Source of the DNA: Sporosarcina sp.
Lineage (GTDB): Bacteria; Bacillota; Bacilli; Bacillales_A; Planococcaceae
Length of the DNA: 64,000 nt
NCBI GenBank assembly: GCA_029263895.1
Contig: JARIDO010000008.1
Location: forward strand, 1-64,000
Direction of reading: 5' to 3'
Below, piece by piece: positions 7,207 to 16,346 of this stretch (position 1 is the first letter of the stretch; every line of letters starts with the position of its first letter). Below the pieces are notes generated by a model. It saw only the letters and a program-made list of their open reading frames with translations. It made no database searches and was not told the origin of the DNA. Both the position numbers and the translations under genes were made by a program.

Positions 7207-9237
7207 ATGCAAGTTAGAGATATAGGTGTGCTCGCTTCAGTCATTATGATTATTGCGATGCTAGTCATCCCGCTTCCGCCGTGGCTACTAAGTTTTTTTA
7301 TTATCATCAATATTACACTTGCTTTGATGGTTCTATTAACAGCTATGAATATGCAGGAAGCATTACAATTCTCGATATTCCCTTCTTTACTATTATTACT
7401 TACATTATTCCGTTTAGGGTTAAACGTTTCTACTACTCGTGCAATCTTGAGTAACGGTGATGCTGGTGGTGTAGTTGAAACATTCGGTACGTTCGTTACG
7501 GGTGGGAATGTAGTAGTAGGTCTAGTTGTATTCGTTATTTTAATACTTATACAGTTTATCGTTATTACGAAAGGGTCAGAACGTGTTTCAGAAGTTGCAG
7601 CACGTTTTACCTTAGATGCAATGCCAGGTAAGCAAATGAGTATAGATGCTGACTTGAATGCGGGAATGATTTCAGAAACAGAAGCGCGAACACGTCGAGA
7701 AAAAGTTAGTAATGAAGCTGACTTTTATGGTGCGATGGACGGTGCAACAAAATTTGTAAAAGGTGACGCAATTGCAGGTATTATCATCGTTATTATCAAT
7801 CTTTTAGTCGGAATGATTATCGGTGTTGTTCAGATGGGATTGCCATTTAATGAGGCAGCACTATTATTCTCCCAATTAACGGTTGGCGATGGTATTGTAT
7901 CTCAAATTCCTGCACTTCTAATTTCTACAGCAACAGGTATTGTTGTTACTAGGGCGTCTTCAGAAGGTAATCTTGGATCCGATATTACACGACAATTACT
8001 TGGACAGCCAAAGTTGTTGTATGTTGCAGCAGCTACAATTCTTTTACTTGGATTAGCAACTCCAATCAATGATATTCTGACAATCCCAGTGTCTGCGGCA
8101 CTTGCATTTGGAGCGTACGCAATGTCACGTAAGGCAATTGAAAATCCTGATGAGTTGTTAGAAATGGAAGAGGATGTCGAGATTGAGGGTCTGAAAAGTC
8201 CTGAAAATGTCGTTAACTTATTAAACGTGGATCCAATTGAATTTGAATTCGGATATGGTTTGATACCTTTAGTTGACGCGACTCAGGGTGGAGATCTTTT
8301 AGATCGCGTTGTTATGATTAGACGACAGTTAGCCATTGAATTAGGCTTAGTCATACCTGTCGTTCGTATACGAGATAATATTCAGTTGCAACCAAATGAA
8401 TATCGTATAAAAGTTAAGGGTAGTGAGTTAGCTAAAGGTGAATTATTGTTAGATCATTATTTAGCGATGAGCCCTGGCGGAGAAGATGATATAGAAGGAA
8501 TTGAGACGGTAGAACCTTCATTCGGTCTTCCAGCAAAATGGATTACAGAAGATGTAAAGGAAGATGCTGAAATTCATGGTTATACAGTTGTAGACCCGCC
8601 AAGTGTTGTTTCTACACATTTAACAGAAGTTATTCGTGCAAATGCTGCTGACCTTCTCGGTAGACAGGAAACAAAACAACTTGTAGATCATGTACGTGAG
8701 TCTTTCCCGATACTAGTGGACGAATTAACACCAACTCCATTATCAATTGGAGAAATACAAAAAGTTCTAGGAAAGCTTCTTAGAGAGCATGTCTCGATTA
8801 GAAACTTACCTATTATATTTGAAACGCTAGCTGATTACTCTAAATACACTTCAGATGTAGATTTACTGACAGAGTATGTTAGACAAGCACTAGCCAGACA
8901 AATTACAACCCAGTACACAGCTGCTGGTCAGTCTCTTAAAGTATTAACGGTCTCTGGAAAAGTAGAGAAATTACTTGCAGATAATATTCAACAATCCGAA
9001 CAAGGTAACTATTTATCAATCGAACCTTCAGATTCACAGGAAATCTTAGAGTCAATTGCAAGAGAAGTGGAACGTGTTGCATTAATGGATCAGTCATCTG
9101 TCATTTTATGTTCACCAGCTACAAGAATGTACTTAAGACAAATTACTGAACGCTATTTCCCACAGATCCCTGTACTGTCTTATAATGAATTAGAAGCATC
9201 AATTGAAGTACAAAGTGTTGGGGTGGTGGATATTTGA
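7207..9237 (+). CDS. flhA: Flagellar export protein FlhA
   Basis: A 676-residue protein, normal for the family. The N-terminal half is membrane-embedded with about eight helices and includes the signature LFRLGLNVSTTRAIL and the cytoplasmic FHIPEP-type loop (ERVSEVAARFTLDAMPGKQM). The C-terminal half is the cytosolic docking domain that forms a nine-subunit ring and binds chaperone-substrate complexes. It energises export together with FlhB and FliI. The ATG follows agtaggga with adequate spacing. The stop overlaps the flhF start (ATGA). Confidence 0.97.
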   Translation: MQVRDIGVLASVIMIIAMLVIPLPPWLLSFFIIINITLALMVLLTAMNMQEALQFSIFPSLLLLLTLFRLGLNVSTTRAILSNGDAGGVVETFGTFVTGGNVVVGLVVFVILILIQFIVITKGSERVSEVAARFTLDAMPGKQMSIDADLNAGMISETEARTRREKVSNEADFYGAMDGATKFVKGDAIAGIIIVIINLLVGMIIGVVQMGLPFNEAALLFSQLTVGDGIVSQIPALLISTATGIVVTRASSEGNLGSDITRQLLGQPKLLYVAAATILLLGLATPINDILTIPVSAALAFGAYAMSRKAIENPDELLEMEEDVEIEGLKSPENVVNLLNVDPIEFEFGYGLIPLVDATQGGDLLDRVVMIRRQLAIELGLVIPVVRIRDNIQLQPNEYRIKVKGSELAKGELLLDHYLAMSPGGEDDIEGIETVEPSFGLPAKWITEDVKEDAEIHGYTVVDPPSVVSTHLTEVIRANAADLLGRQETKQLVDHVRESFPILVDELTPTPLSIGEIQKVLGKLLREHVSIRNLPIIFETLADYSKYTSDVDLLTEYVRQALARQITTQYTAAGQSLKVLTVSGKVEKLLADNIQQSEQGNYLSIEPSDSQEILESIAREVERVALMDQSSVILCSPATRMYLRQITERYFPQIPVLSYNELEASIEVQSVGVVDI

Positions 9238-10355
9238 TGAAGATGAAAAAGTATACAGCAGCCACGATGGTAGAAGCCATGAAAAGAGTTAGAATGGATT
9301 TCGGTGATGATGCCGTTATCCTCAGTTCTAACGTGGTGAAAACGAAAGGGTTTCTTGGCTTATTCAAGAAGAAATCAGTAGAGGTTGTAGCAGGATTCGA
9401 CGAACCTACGAAAACGTATGCTGCTCCTGTGAGAGATGATAGTGCTCAAACTAGCTTTATCGAAAGTCGTGTTTCGGTTGAAATGAAAAAAGAAATGTTA
9501 GAAATGAAAAAGATGTTAAAAACAATGCAATATTCTACAAATACGGATCTATCTAGTTTTCCAAATGACATGCAACCTTTGTTAGCACATTTACAACAAC
9601 AGGACATATCATTAGCTTACGTTACACAATTAGGCGAGGCGTTATTTAGTGAAATGAAGTCTCAAAAAAGAGATTTCACATTAGATGAACAAAAAGAATT
9701 CATTCGCCATTCAATAATAAAAACGATTGGGAATCTGCCATTTGGCGGTATCTCTTTTACTAAAAAGTATATAAATGTTCTTGGGCCTACAGGTGTAGGT
9801 AAAACGACTACAATCGCAAAAGTTGCCGCGAGAGCATTACTCGAGCAAAAAAAGAAAGTTGGTTTTATTACAACTGATACGTATCGAATTGCGGCCATTG
9901 AACAATTACGTACATATGCTAATTTATTGCAAGCACCTGTAGAGATAGCATATAACAGTGCTGATTTTGCAAAAGCGATTGAAAAGTTAGCTGATCGTGA
10001 CCTAATTTTTATTGATACTGCCGGTCGTAATTATAAAGAACAAAAATACGTAGATGACTTGTCAAATTTAATTGATTTTTCATTAGACATGGAATCGTAT
10101 TTAGTGTTATCGATGACATCAAAAGAAAATGATATGAGAACAATCATTCAACAATTCAATGCCTTTCCAATTGAGAAATTCATTTTCACTAAAATGGATG
10201 AAACAGATTCGATTGGACCGCTTTTTAATTTAATGAATGAATATAAAATTGGAACTGCTTATTATACAGATGGGCAAGAAGTACCTGAAGATATTACAGA
10301 AGCTACGTTAGAAAAGTTAGTTTCTATTTTGTTAGCAGGTGTACCTCATGCATGA
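9237..10355 (+). CDS. flhF: Flagellar SRP-type GTPase FlhF
   Basis: A 372-residue SRP-family GTPase that sets flagellum position and number. The B domain is at the N-terminus, followed by the NG domain. The P-loop GPTGVGKT is at 183-190, then TTDTYRIAAIEQLRTYA (the family DTYR motif), DTAGRN and FTKMDETDSIG. The ATG at 9237 overlaps the flhA stop; this start aligns with the MKIKKF opening of B. subtilis FlhF. It partners with FlhG, encoded next with an 8-nt overlap, which stimulates its GTPase. Confidence 0.95.
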   Translation: MKMKKYTAATMVEAMKRVRMDFGDDAVILSSNVVKTKGFLGLFKKKSVEVVAGFDEPTKTYAAPVRDDSAQTSFIESRVSVEMKKEMLEMKKMLKTMQYSTNTDLSSFPNDMQPLLAHLQQQDISLAYVTQLGEALFSEMKSQKRDFTLDEQKEFIRHSIIKTIGNLPFGGISFTKKYINVLGPTGVGKTTTIAKVAARALLEQKKKVGFITTDTYRIAAIEQLRTYANLLQAPVEIAYNSADFAKAIEKLADRDLIFIDTAGRNYKEQKYVDDLSNLIDFSLDMESYLVLSMTSKENDMRTIIQQFNAFPIEKFIFTKMDETDSIGPLFNLMNEYKIGTAYYTDGQEVPEDITEATLEKLVSILLAGVPHA

Positions 10356-11214
10356 TCAAGCAGAAAATCTACGATTGAAAATGTTAAAGTCTCAAGGAAA
10401 AATTTCTAGATCAATTGCAATAGTTAGTGGTAAGGGTGGAGTTGGTAAGTCAAACTTTTCAACAAACTTCGCATATGCTTTACATAAAAAAGGCAAGAAA
10501 GTAATTATTGTAGATATGGATATTGGTATGGGAAATATCCACATTATGCTTGGCATGTCTCCAAGGAATAGCTTGAAAGATTATTTACAAGGTAATAAAG
10601 AATTAGAGGAAGTTGTAAATCAAACACCTGAGGGTTTGTCATTTATATCAGGTGGTTCTGGCTTAGATATGGTATTGGAATGGTCGGAAACAATGTTCAC
10701 AAGACTAATCCACGCATTTGAAAATTTGCAAGTCGAATATGATTTTATCCTATTTGATATGGGGGCTGGCGCGACTCAACGATCGATTGAATTGATTGTT
10801 GCAGTAGATGAAATTATAGTTATTTCAACAACCGAACCAACTTCTGTTACAGATGCATATTCAATGATGAAATTTATATACTTACAAGATTCCAATAAGA
10901 AGTTTCACATCGTTAGTAATCGTGTCGCAAAAGACGACGACGGTAACGAAGCAGTCACTCGATTGCAGTATGCTATGAGAAGATTTTTGAATAAGGAAAC
11001 ATCTATTTTAGGATTTCTTCCTGAAGAAACACTTGTTCATAAAGCTGTTATCGCGCAGAAGCCATTTTTGTTACTATATCCGAATGCGACTATATCAAAA
11101 CGAATGTTAGCGATTGCTGACACGTTTGTCCGAATGGAAAATGATCTAGGGTATAAACGTGAAGAAGGGTTCCTTTTCAAATTGAAAAACATTTTTGCGA
11201 AAGGACGTGGATGA
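10348..11214 (+). CDS. flhG: Flagellar MinD-like ATPase FlhG (YlxH)
   Basis: A 288-residue MinD/ParA-type ATPase. The deviant Walker A GKGGVGKS is at residues 28-35, Walker A' DMDIGMGN follows, and DMGAGATQRSIEL represents Walker B. An N-terminal DQAENLRLKM helix is the FlhF-activating element typical of FlhG. It limits flagellar number and helps assemble the C-ring with FliM and FliY. I chose the ATG at 10348, which overlaps the end of flhF, over the GTG at 10339. It ends just before cheB. Confidence 0.93.
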   Translation: MHDQAENLRLKMLKSQGKISRSIAIVSGKGGVGKSNFSTNFAYALHKKGKKVIIVDMDIGMGNIHIMLGMSPRNSLKDYLQGNKELEEVVNQTPEGLSFISGGSGLDMVLEWSETMFTRLIHAFENLQVEYDFILFDMGAGATQRSIELIVAVDEIIVISTTEPTSVTDAYSMMKFIYLQDSNKKFHIVSNRVAKDDDGNEAVTRLQYAMRRFLNKETSILGFLPEETLVHKAVIAQKPFLLLYPNATISKRMLAIADTFVRMENDLGYKREEGFLFKLKNIFAKGRG

Positions 11215-11215
11215 C

Positions 11216-12361
11216 TTGGCATTTTCTTATTCAAAAAAAGTACTTGTTGTAGATGACTCTGCTTTTATGCGGAAGTTGATTTCTGATTTCCTTTCAGAAC
11301 ACGATTTAATCGAAGTAGTTGGGACAGCTCGAAACGGTAAAGAAGCTGTTGAAAAGGTAATTAGTTTAAAACCAGATGTTGTGACAATGGATGTGGAAAT
11401 GCCTATCATGAATGGACTTGAAGCACTTAAGGAAATCATGGACAAGGAACCTGTTCCAGTGGTTATGCTATCCAGTACGACTAAATCCGGAGAAGAGAAT
11501 ACAATTTTAGCAATGGAATATGGAGCAATTGACTTCATAACGAAGCCGGGTGGAGCGATTTCATTAAATCTTCACGAAGTACGAGAAGAAATTATTAATA
11601 AGGTGATGACTGCCGCTAGTGTAAGAATGTCGACAGTTACACGGAAACGAACAAGTATAATCCAACAACAAGAGCGTACAAAAAAGATCATTACGCATAA
11701 AGGTAAACCGAGTGCTAATGTTTCTCCAGTCGATATTACAAAGACTGTTATTTCAAAAGATACGAAGAAATTCACCAAAGATGGTAAAAACTTTGTTATA
11801 ATAGGTACATCGACGGGGGGGCCTCGAGCACTACAAGAAGTGCTTGTCCATTTGCCTGCTAGTATAGAAGCTCCAATTCTTATTGTTCAGCATATGCCTG
11901 CTGGATTCACAAGATCATTAGCGGAACGATTGGACGGGCTATGTGCAATACGTGTCAAGGAAGCCGAACAAGGAGATCTAATTGAAAATGGAACTGCTTA
12001 TATTGCCCCAGGAGGAAAACATCTCAAAATAGCCAGGTCAGTTAAGGGTTATTACATTGAGTTAGATTCTTCTGAACCACCTAGAACGGGTCATCGACCA
12101 TCAGTAGACGTTATGTTTGAATCAGCTGCTAACCAACATGATTTAAATTACTTAGCAGTTATCATGACAGGGATGGGACAGGATGGGAAAGAAGGTACAA
12201 AGCTATTAAAAGAAAATGGCAGAACGATTACAGTAGCTGAATCACAAAAGACTTCAGTCGTCTATGGCATGCCAAAAGCGATTAAGGAAGCAAATCTTGC
12301 AGACGAAGTCGTGGACTTGCATGACATATCGGCTTCGATATTAAAAATCATAAAGTCTTAA
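11216..12361 (+). CDS. cheB: Protein-glutamate methylesterase CheB
   Basis: A 381-residue response regulator and methylesterase. The receiver domain (VLVVDDSAFMRK, phosphoacceptor in VVTMDVEMPIMNG) is joined by a linker to the esterase domain. Catalytic residues are visible: Ser in GTSTGGPRAL, His in VQHMPAGF and Asp in TGMGQDGKEG. It removes methyl groups from chemoreceptors and deamidates glutamines. The start is TTG at 11216, 10 nt after aagga; the family begins just before the first beta strand. A G7 tract (11815-11821) lies exactly at the catalytic S-T-G-G-P codons. Overlap with flhG is absent by 1 nt. Confidence 0.95.
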   Translation: MAFSYSKKVLVVDDSAFMRKLISDFLSEHDLIEVVGTARNGKEAVEKVISLKPDVVTMDVEMPIMNGLEALKEIMDKEPVPVVMLSSTTKSGEENTILAMEYGAIDFITKPGGAISLNLHEVREEIINKVMTAASVRMSTVTRKRTSIIQQQERTKKIITHKGKPSANVSPVDITKTVISKDTKKFTKDGKNFVIIGTSTGGPRALQEVLVHLPASIEAPILIVQHMPAGFTRSLAERLDGLCAIRVKEAEQGDLIENGTAYIAPGGKHLKIARSVKGYYIELDSSEPPRTGHRPSVDVMFESAANQHDLNYLAVIMTGMGQDGKEGTKLLKENGRTITVAESQKTSVVYGMPKAIKEANLADEVVDLHDISASILKIIKS

Positions 12362-12373
12362 GGGGGCGAAACG

Positions 12374-14428
12374 ATGGATACAAATCAGTATTTAGAAATG
12401 TTCATCGATGAAAGTAAAGAACATATCCAAGCATGTAATGAGCATTTATTGGAATTAGAGAAAAATCCTGAAGATCTCGGTATTGTAAATGAAATTTTCC
12501 GTTCTGCACACACATTAAAAGGTATGTCTGCAACAATGGGCTATGAAGACATTGCTGATTTGACACACAAAATGGAAAATGTGTTAGATGCAATACGGAA
12601 CGCAAAGATTTTAGTAACGACAGAAATTTTGGATGTTGTATTCAAAGCTGTAGATTACCTTGAAGAGATGGTTGTAGACATTGCTTCTGGTGGTTCAGGT
12701 AAGAAAGATGTATCTGCATTGGTAAATGCATTAAATCTTATCGAGGCTGGAAGTTCACTCGAGAGTCTTGCGACGTCAGAAACAGCAGCTACAAAAGAGG
12801 CAGTTGAGACAGATAATAGCTCAATACAAAAACCCGCGTTGCGTTTTGATGACTATGAAATGACAGTTATTAGTCAATCTGCTGAGCAAGGTTTTAGCAC
12901 ATATGACGTAACAGTTCAGCTAAGAGATGATTGCTTGTTAAAAGCAGCGCGTGTATTTATGGTGTTTGAGATTTTGGAAAAAGCAGGAGAAATCATCAAG
13001 TCTGAACCGAATGTACAGTATCTTGAAAATGAAGAATTTGACCAAATGTTCTCAATCGCTTTAATTACTAAAGAAGATGCAGATACATTAAAAGCTAAAG
13101 TAATGAAAGTATCAGAAGTAGAAATAGTGTCTGTTGATCAGATTGATTTGGAGTCTATTACTAAAGACAAAGTAGCTAGTGCTGCTGAAACAGTAAAAGA
13201 AACCGTTTCAAATGATGTAGGAAAGCAACAAGAAGTAGTTGCTCAAAAAGGGAAAAAAAGTGCTGCTGTTCAATCAGGAAATAAGACGATACGAGTGAAC
13301 ATCGATCGTTTAGATGTTCTTATGAATCTATTTGAAGAACTTGTCATAGATCGCGGTAGACTTCAATCTATTGCTACAGAACTTCATAATCCTGAGCTCA
13401 ATGAAACAGTTGAACGTATGACACGTATATCAGGCGATTTACAAAATATTATCTTAAATATGCGAATGATTCCAGTTGAAACGGTATTCAATCGTTTTCC
13501 AAAAATGGTTCGAACGCTCGCTCGTGACCTAGATAAGAAAATCAATCTAGAGATTATTGGTGCTGAAACAGAACTTGATCGTACTGTTATCGATGAAATT
13601 GGTGATCCACTTGTTCACTTAATCCGTAACGCTTTAGATCATGGTGTTGAGAGTCCGGCAGAGCGACGGGCTAAAGGTAAACCGGAAGAAGGTACAGTGA
13701 CTCTACGTGCGTATCATTCAGGAAATCATGTGTTTATTGAACTTGAAGACGACGGTGCAGGTGTTAACCGTGAACGTGTACTTGCAAAAGCTATTAAAAA
13801 TGGCATTGTGACAGAAGAAGCATCGGCTTCAATGACGGATCGTCAAGTTGCTGAATTGATTCTGTCTTCAGGGTTCTCAACTGCAGAAGTTATTTCTGAT
13901 GTATCCGGACGTGGTGTTGGGTTAGATGTTGTTAAAAACACCATTGAATCTTTGGGTGGTTATATCTCAATCGAATCCACTGAGGGTCAAGGATCTCTTT
14001 TCCAAGTTCAACTACCACTTACACTTTCAATTATTTCAGTGATGCTCGTTGAGCTTAATAGCGAAATCTATGCAGTACCTCTATCATCGATTATCGAGAC
14101 TGCAATTATACAAACGTCTGATATCATGAATGCTCATAATCAAAAAGTGATTGATTTCAGAGGGAATATTGTACCGCTCGTCAATCTGAAAGAAACCTTT
14201 GAAATGGGTGGAGAGCAGGATGCTACAGATGATTTACAATCAGTAGTTATTGTAAGAAAAGGTGAGAGGATAGCTGGATTGATCGTTGATTCATTTATCG
14301 GGCAACAAGAAATTGTATTGAAATCACTAGGTAATTACTTGCAAAGTGTATTTGCGATTTCTGGAGCTACAATCCTTGGAAATGGACAAGTTGCACTCAT
14401 CATTGATTGCAATGCATTGATCAAATAA
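12374..14428 (+). CDS. cheA: Chemotaxis histidine kinase CheA
   Basis: A 684-residue kinase with the five-domain layout. P1 carries the phosphorylated H46 (FRSAHTLKGMS). P2 spans about 145-260. P3 begins near VNIDRLDVLMNLFEELV. P4 holds the N box (HLIRNALDHGVE, about residue 414), G1 (DDGAG, about 459) and G2 (GRGVGLDVV, about 512). P5 is the CheW-like coupling domain to the end. Complexed with receptors and CheW, it phosphorylates CheY and CheB. A strong Shine-Dalgarno (aaggggg) precedes the ATG. All catalytic boxes look intact. Confidence 0.97.
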   Translation: MDTNQYLEMFIDESKEHIQACNEHLLELEKNPEDLGIVNEIFRSAHTLKGMSATMGYEDIADLTHKMENVLDAIRNAKILVTTEILDVVFKAVDYLEEMVVDIASGGSGKKDVSALVNALNLIEAGSSLESLATSETAATKEAVETDNSSIQKPALRFDDYEMTVISQSAEQGFSTYDVTVQLRDDCLLKAARVFMVFEILEKAGEIIKSEPNVQYLENEEFDQMFSIALITKEDADTLKAKVMKVSEVEIVSVDQIDLESITKDKVASAAETVKETVSNDVGKQQEVVAQKGKKSAAVQSGNKTIRVNIDRLDVLMNLFEELVIDRGRLQSIATELHNPELNETVERMTRISGDLQNIILNMRMIPVETVFNRFPKMVRTLARDLDKKINLEIIGAETELDRTVIDEIGDPLVHLIRNALDHGVESPAERRAKGKPEEGTVTLRAYHSGNHVFIELEDDGAGVNRERVLAKAIKNGIVTEEASASMTDRQVAELILSSGFSTAEVISDVSGRGVGLDVVKNTIESLGGYISIESTEGQGSLFQVQLPLTLSIISVMLVELNSEIYAVPLSSIIETAIIQTSDIMNAHNQKVIDFRGNIVPLVNLKETFEMGGEQDATDDLQSVVIVRKGERIAGLIVDSFIGQQEIVLKSLGNYLQSVFAISGATILGNGQVALIIDCNALIK

Positions 14429-14444
14429 GTGGGAGTGAATGATC

Positions 14445-14912
14445 ATGACAGAATTGATAGCACAAAATGATATGAAATACATCGTCTTTCAATTGATGGA
14501 CAAAGAATATGCCATTGGTGTTGATGTGGTTCAAGCAATAGAAAAAATGATCTCAATCACTCGTGTTCCAAAAACACCATCATATGTAAAGGGTGTTTTG
14601 AATTTACGTGGTGTTGTAACACCAATTGTTGACTTAAGAGAACGATTTGGTCTTGAGACGAAAGAGCTTGAAGAAAGCAGTCGTATTATTATCCTAAATC
14701 TTGAAGATTTTGATGTAGGGTTAATTGTTGATGCAGCGAATGATGTACTTGATATTCCGTTTCAATCAATTGAGCCACAACCCGATGTAGTTGGTTCGGT
14801 TGAATCAGATTTTATAGCTGGTGTAGCGAAAATTGATAAGCGTTTACTTGTTATGTTGAATCTTGAAAAAGTGTTCGAACCACTTAAACGAGGATCAACT
14901 GATGAGCTCTGA
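14445..14912 (+). CDS. cheW: Chemotaxis coupling protein CheW
   Basis: A 155-residue SH3-like adaptor that links CheA to the chemoreceptors. Family features include YIVFQLMDKEYAIGVDVVQAIEK, then TRVPKTPSYVKGVLNLRGVVTPIVDLRERF. The ATG at 14445 is 9 nt from gggag (14431-14435); the ATG at 14439 is too close. The end overlaps the cheC start by 11 nt. Confidence 0.95.
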   Translation: MTELIAQNDMKYIVFQLMDKEYAIGVDVVQAIEKMISITRVPKTPSYVKGVLNLRGVVTPIVDLRERFGLETKELEESSRIIILNLEDFDVGLIVDAANDVLDIPFQSIEPQPDVVGSVESDFIAGVAKIDKRLLVMLNLEKVFEPLKRGSTDEL

Positions 14913-15534
14913 GTCTCCAATTACTGATATGCATCTTGATGTGCTTAAGGAAATAGGGAATATAGGTGCTGCACATGCGGCAACGTCCATGTCGCGTCTT
15001 TTAGATCGGAAAATAGATATGCATGTCCCAAATGTCGAGTTAGTATCATTTGATGATATGTTTGAACTGGCAGGCGGCGCTGAAAAACTTGTGGCCGGTA
15101 TCTTTTTACGGATAGAAGGCGATTTGTCCGGAAGTATGTTTTTCGTACTTCCTATCGAATCTGCGAATCATTTCATTCAGCGCTTAATTGGTGACAATAC
15201 CTTTGATTTTAGCAAACCTCCACTTGCTGAAATAGGAATTTCAGCAATGCAAGAATTAGGTAACATTTTGTCAGGATCTTATTTATCAGCTCTGTCAGAT
15301 TTTACAGGTCTGAAAATTTATCCTACAGTTCCTTCTCTTAGTGTAGATATGGTAGGGGCAATTGTTAGTTTCGGATTAATCGAAGTATCACATTACAGTG
15401 ATGAGGTAATCGTTATTGATACACAGATTTCTGAAGAAAGTAGTGATGGTCATTCTAGCATTGATGGTCACTTCTTCTTGCTTCCGGATCCATCTTCTTA
15501 TTTAACAATATTCCGTTCGTTAGGTGTGTTATGA
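14902..15534 (+). CDS. cheC: CheY-P phosphatase CheC
   Basis: A 210-residue protein with two CheC phosphatase motifs of the form E-x2-N with a later proline: VLKEIGNIGAAHAATSMS plus HVP, and SAMQELGNILSGSYLSALS plus TVP. It dephosphorylates CheY-P in the cytoplasm and also sequesters CheD, forming a feedback loop. The ATG at 14902 overlaps the end of cheW and follows aggat (14891-14895). The order cheW-cheC-cheD is the Bacillus one. Confidence 0.94.
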   Translation: MSSESPITDMHLDVLKEIGNIGAAHAATSMSRLLDRKIDMHVPNVELVSFDDMFELAGGAEKLVAGIFLRIEGDLSGSMFFVLPIESANHFIQRLIGDNTFDFSKPPLAEIGISAMQELGNILSGSYLSALSDFTGLKIYPTVPSLSVDMVGAIVSFGLIEVSHYSDEVIVIDTQISEESSDGHSSIDGHFFLLPDPSSYLTIFRSLGVL

Positions 15535-15535
15535 G

Positions 15536-16030
15536 ATGAATGTTATCAAGGAAGTAGTTAGAGTTGGTATTGCCGATATGAACATTGTAAAACACCCCGC
15601 AACGATAAGAACATCAGGTTTAGGTTCATGTGTTGGTGTCGTTCTTTACGATGAAGCAAAAAAAGTAGCAGGACTCTTACATGTAATGTTACCTGACTCC
15701 AGTCTAAGCAATACTGATAACTTGAATGTCGCTAAGTTTGCGGATACTGGCGTTGCTGCTTTAATAGAACTTTTAAAAGCTGAAGGCGTTCGGCCGATGT
15801 CTTTGAAAGCAAAAATCGCAGGTGGTGCCCAAATGTTCCAATTTGGTTCGAGTGATACGGTAAGAATTGGACCACGCAATGTTGAGGCAGTAAAGGCGGA
15901 ATTAGAGCGCAATGGTATTCGTTTACTGGCGGAAGACACAGGGGGATCGAGTGGACGAACGATAGAGTTTGATCCAGCAACTTCACTGTTGTCTATTCGT
16001 ACTGTTAACCAGGGGACACGAGACATTTAA
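15536..16030 (+). CDS. cheD: Chemoreceptor glutamine deamidase CheD
   Basis: A 164-residue deamidase. The catalytic cysteine lies in TSGLGSCVGVVLYD and the histidine in GLLHVMLPDS, as in the family. It converts receptor glutamines to glutamates and stimulates CheC. I chose the ATG at 15536 because aggtg lies 9 nt upstream; a GTG at 15524 would overlap cheC. It is the last gene before the terminator at 16086. Confidence 0.94.
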   Translation: MNVIKEVVRVGIADMNIVKHPATIRTSGLGSCVGVVLYDEAKKVAGLLHVMLPDSSLSNTDNLNVAKFADTGVAALIELLKAEGVRPMSLKAKIAGGAQMFQFGSSDTVRIGPRNVEAVKAELERNGIRLLAEDTGGSSGRTIEFDPATSLLSIRTVNQGTRDI

Positions 16031-16085
16031 CACTTGAATATTAAAGACAGATTCTTTTGTTAGAAGGATCCTTTCTTTGAAAATA

Positions 16086-16120
16086 AAAAGGGCATCTGGA
16101 ATATTCAGGTCCCTTTTTTA
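16086..16120 (+). terminator. Intrinsic terminator after cheD
   Basis: A stem formed by GGG (16090-16092) and ATCTGGA with TTCAGGT-CCC (one bulged C), a three-base loop, and seven T (16113-16119) after the stem. It marks the 3' end of the fla/che transcript, upstream of sigD. In B. subtilis cheD and sigD are closely linked without such a gap. Confidence 0.8.
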
Positions 16121-16346
16121 TAATACATATAAATGTTTAGATTCTTTTATTAACGTTAATCTAAATAGAAGAACATGATGAATTTGTTGTCAACTAACTA
16201 CTAAATAAAAGTATTCAATACATAAACGAGAGATATGAGTAAAGACCTATTAACAATTGAATGAGCTTTAACCTGCTTCGCAATTCAATAAAATTTGCTA
16301 TAATGTAGGTAACAAGGGCGAATCATCATAGAAAGTGGGGGATTCG
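16121..16346 (+). promoter_or_regulatory. sigD upstream region with extended -10 promoter
   Basis: This 226-bp gap has no credible gene. At 16296-16304 it carries an extended -10 element (TG-C-TATAAT), giving a start near 16311, about 36 nt before the sigD ATG. The -35 region 17 bp upstream (16276-16281) is poor, which is common for extended -10 promoters. A palindrome TTAACGTTAA sits near 16150. With the terminator at 16086 this suggests sigD can be transcribed independently of the fla/che operon. Confidence 0.6.

Noticed and set aside
15646..16026. 126-residue minus-strand ORF opposite cheD
   Set aside because: Shadow of cheD, with no start signal and biased composition.
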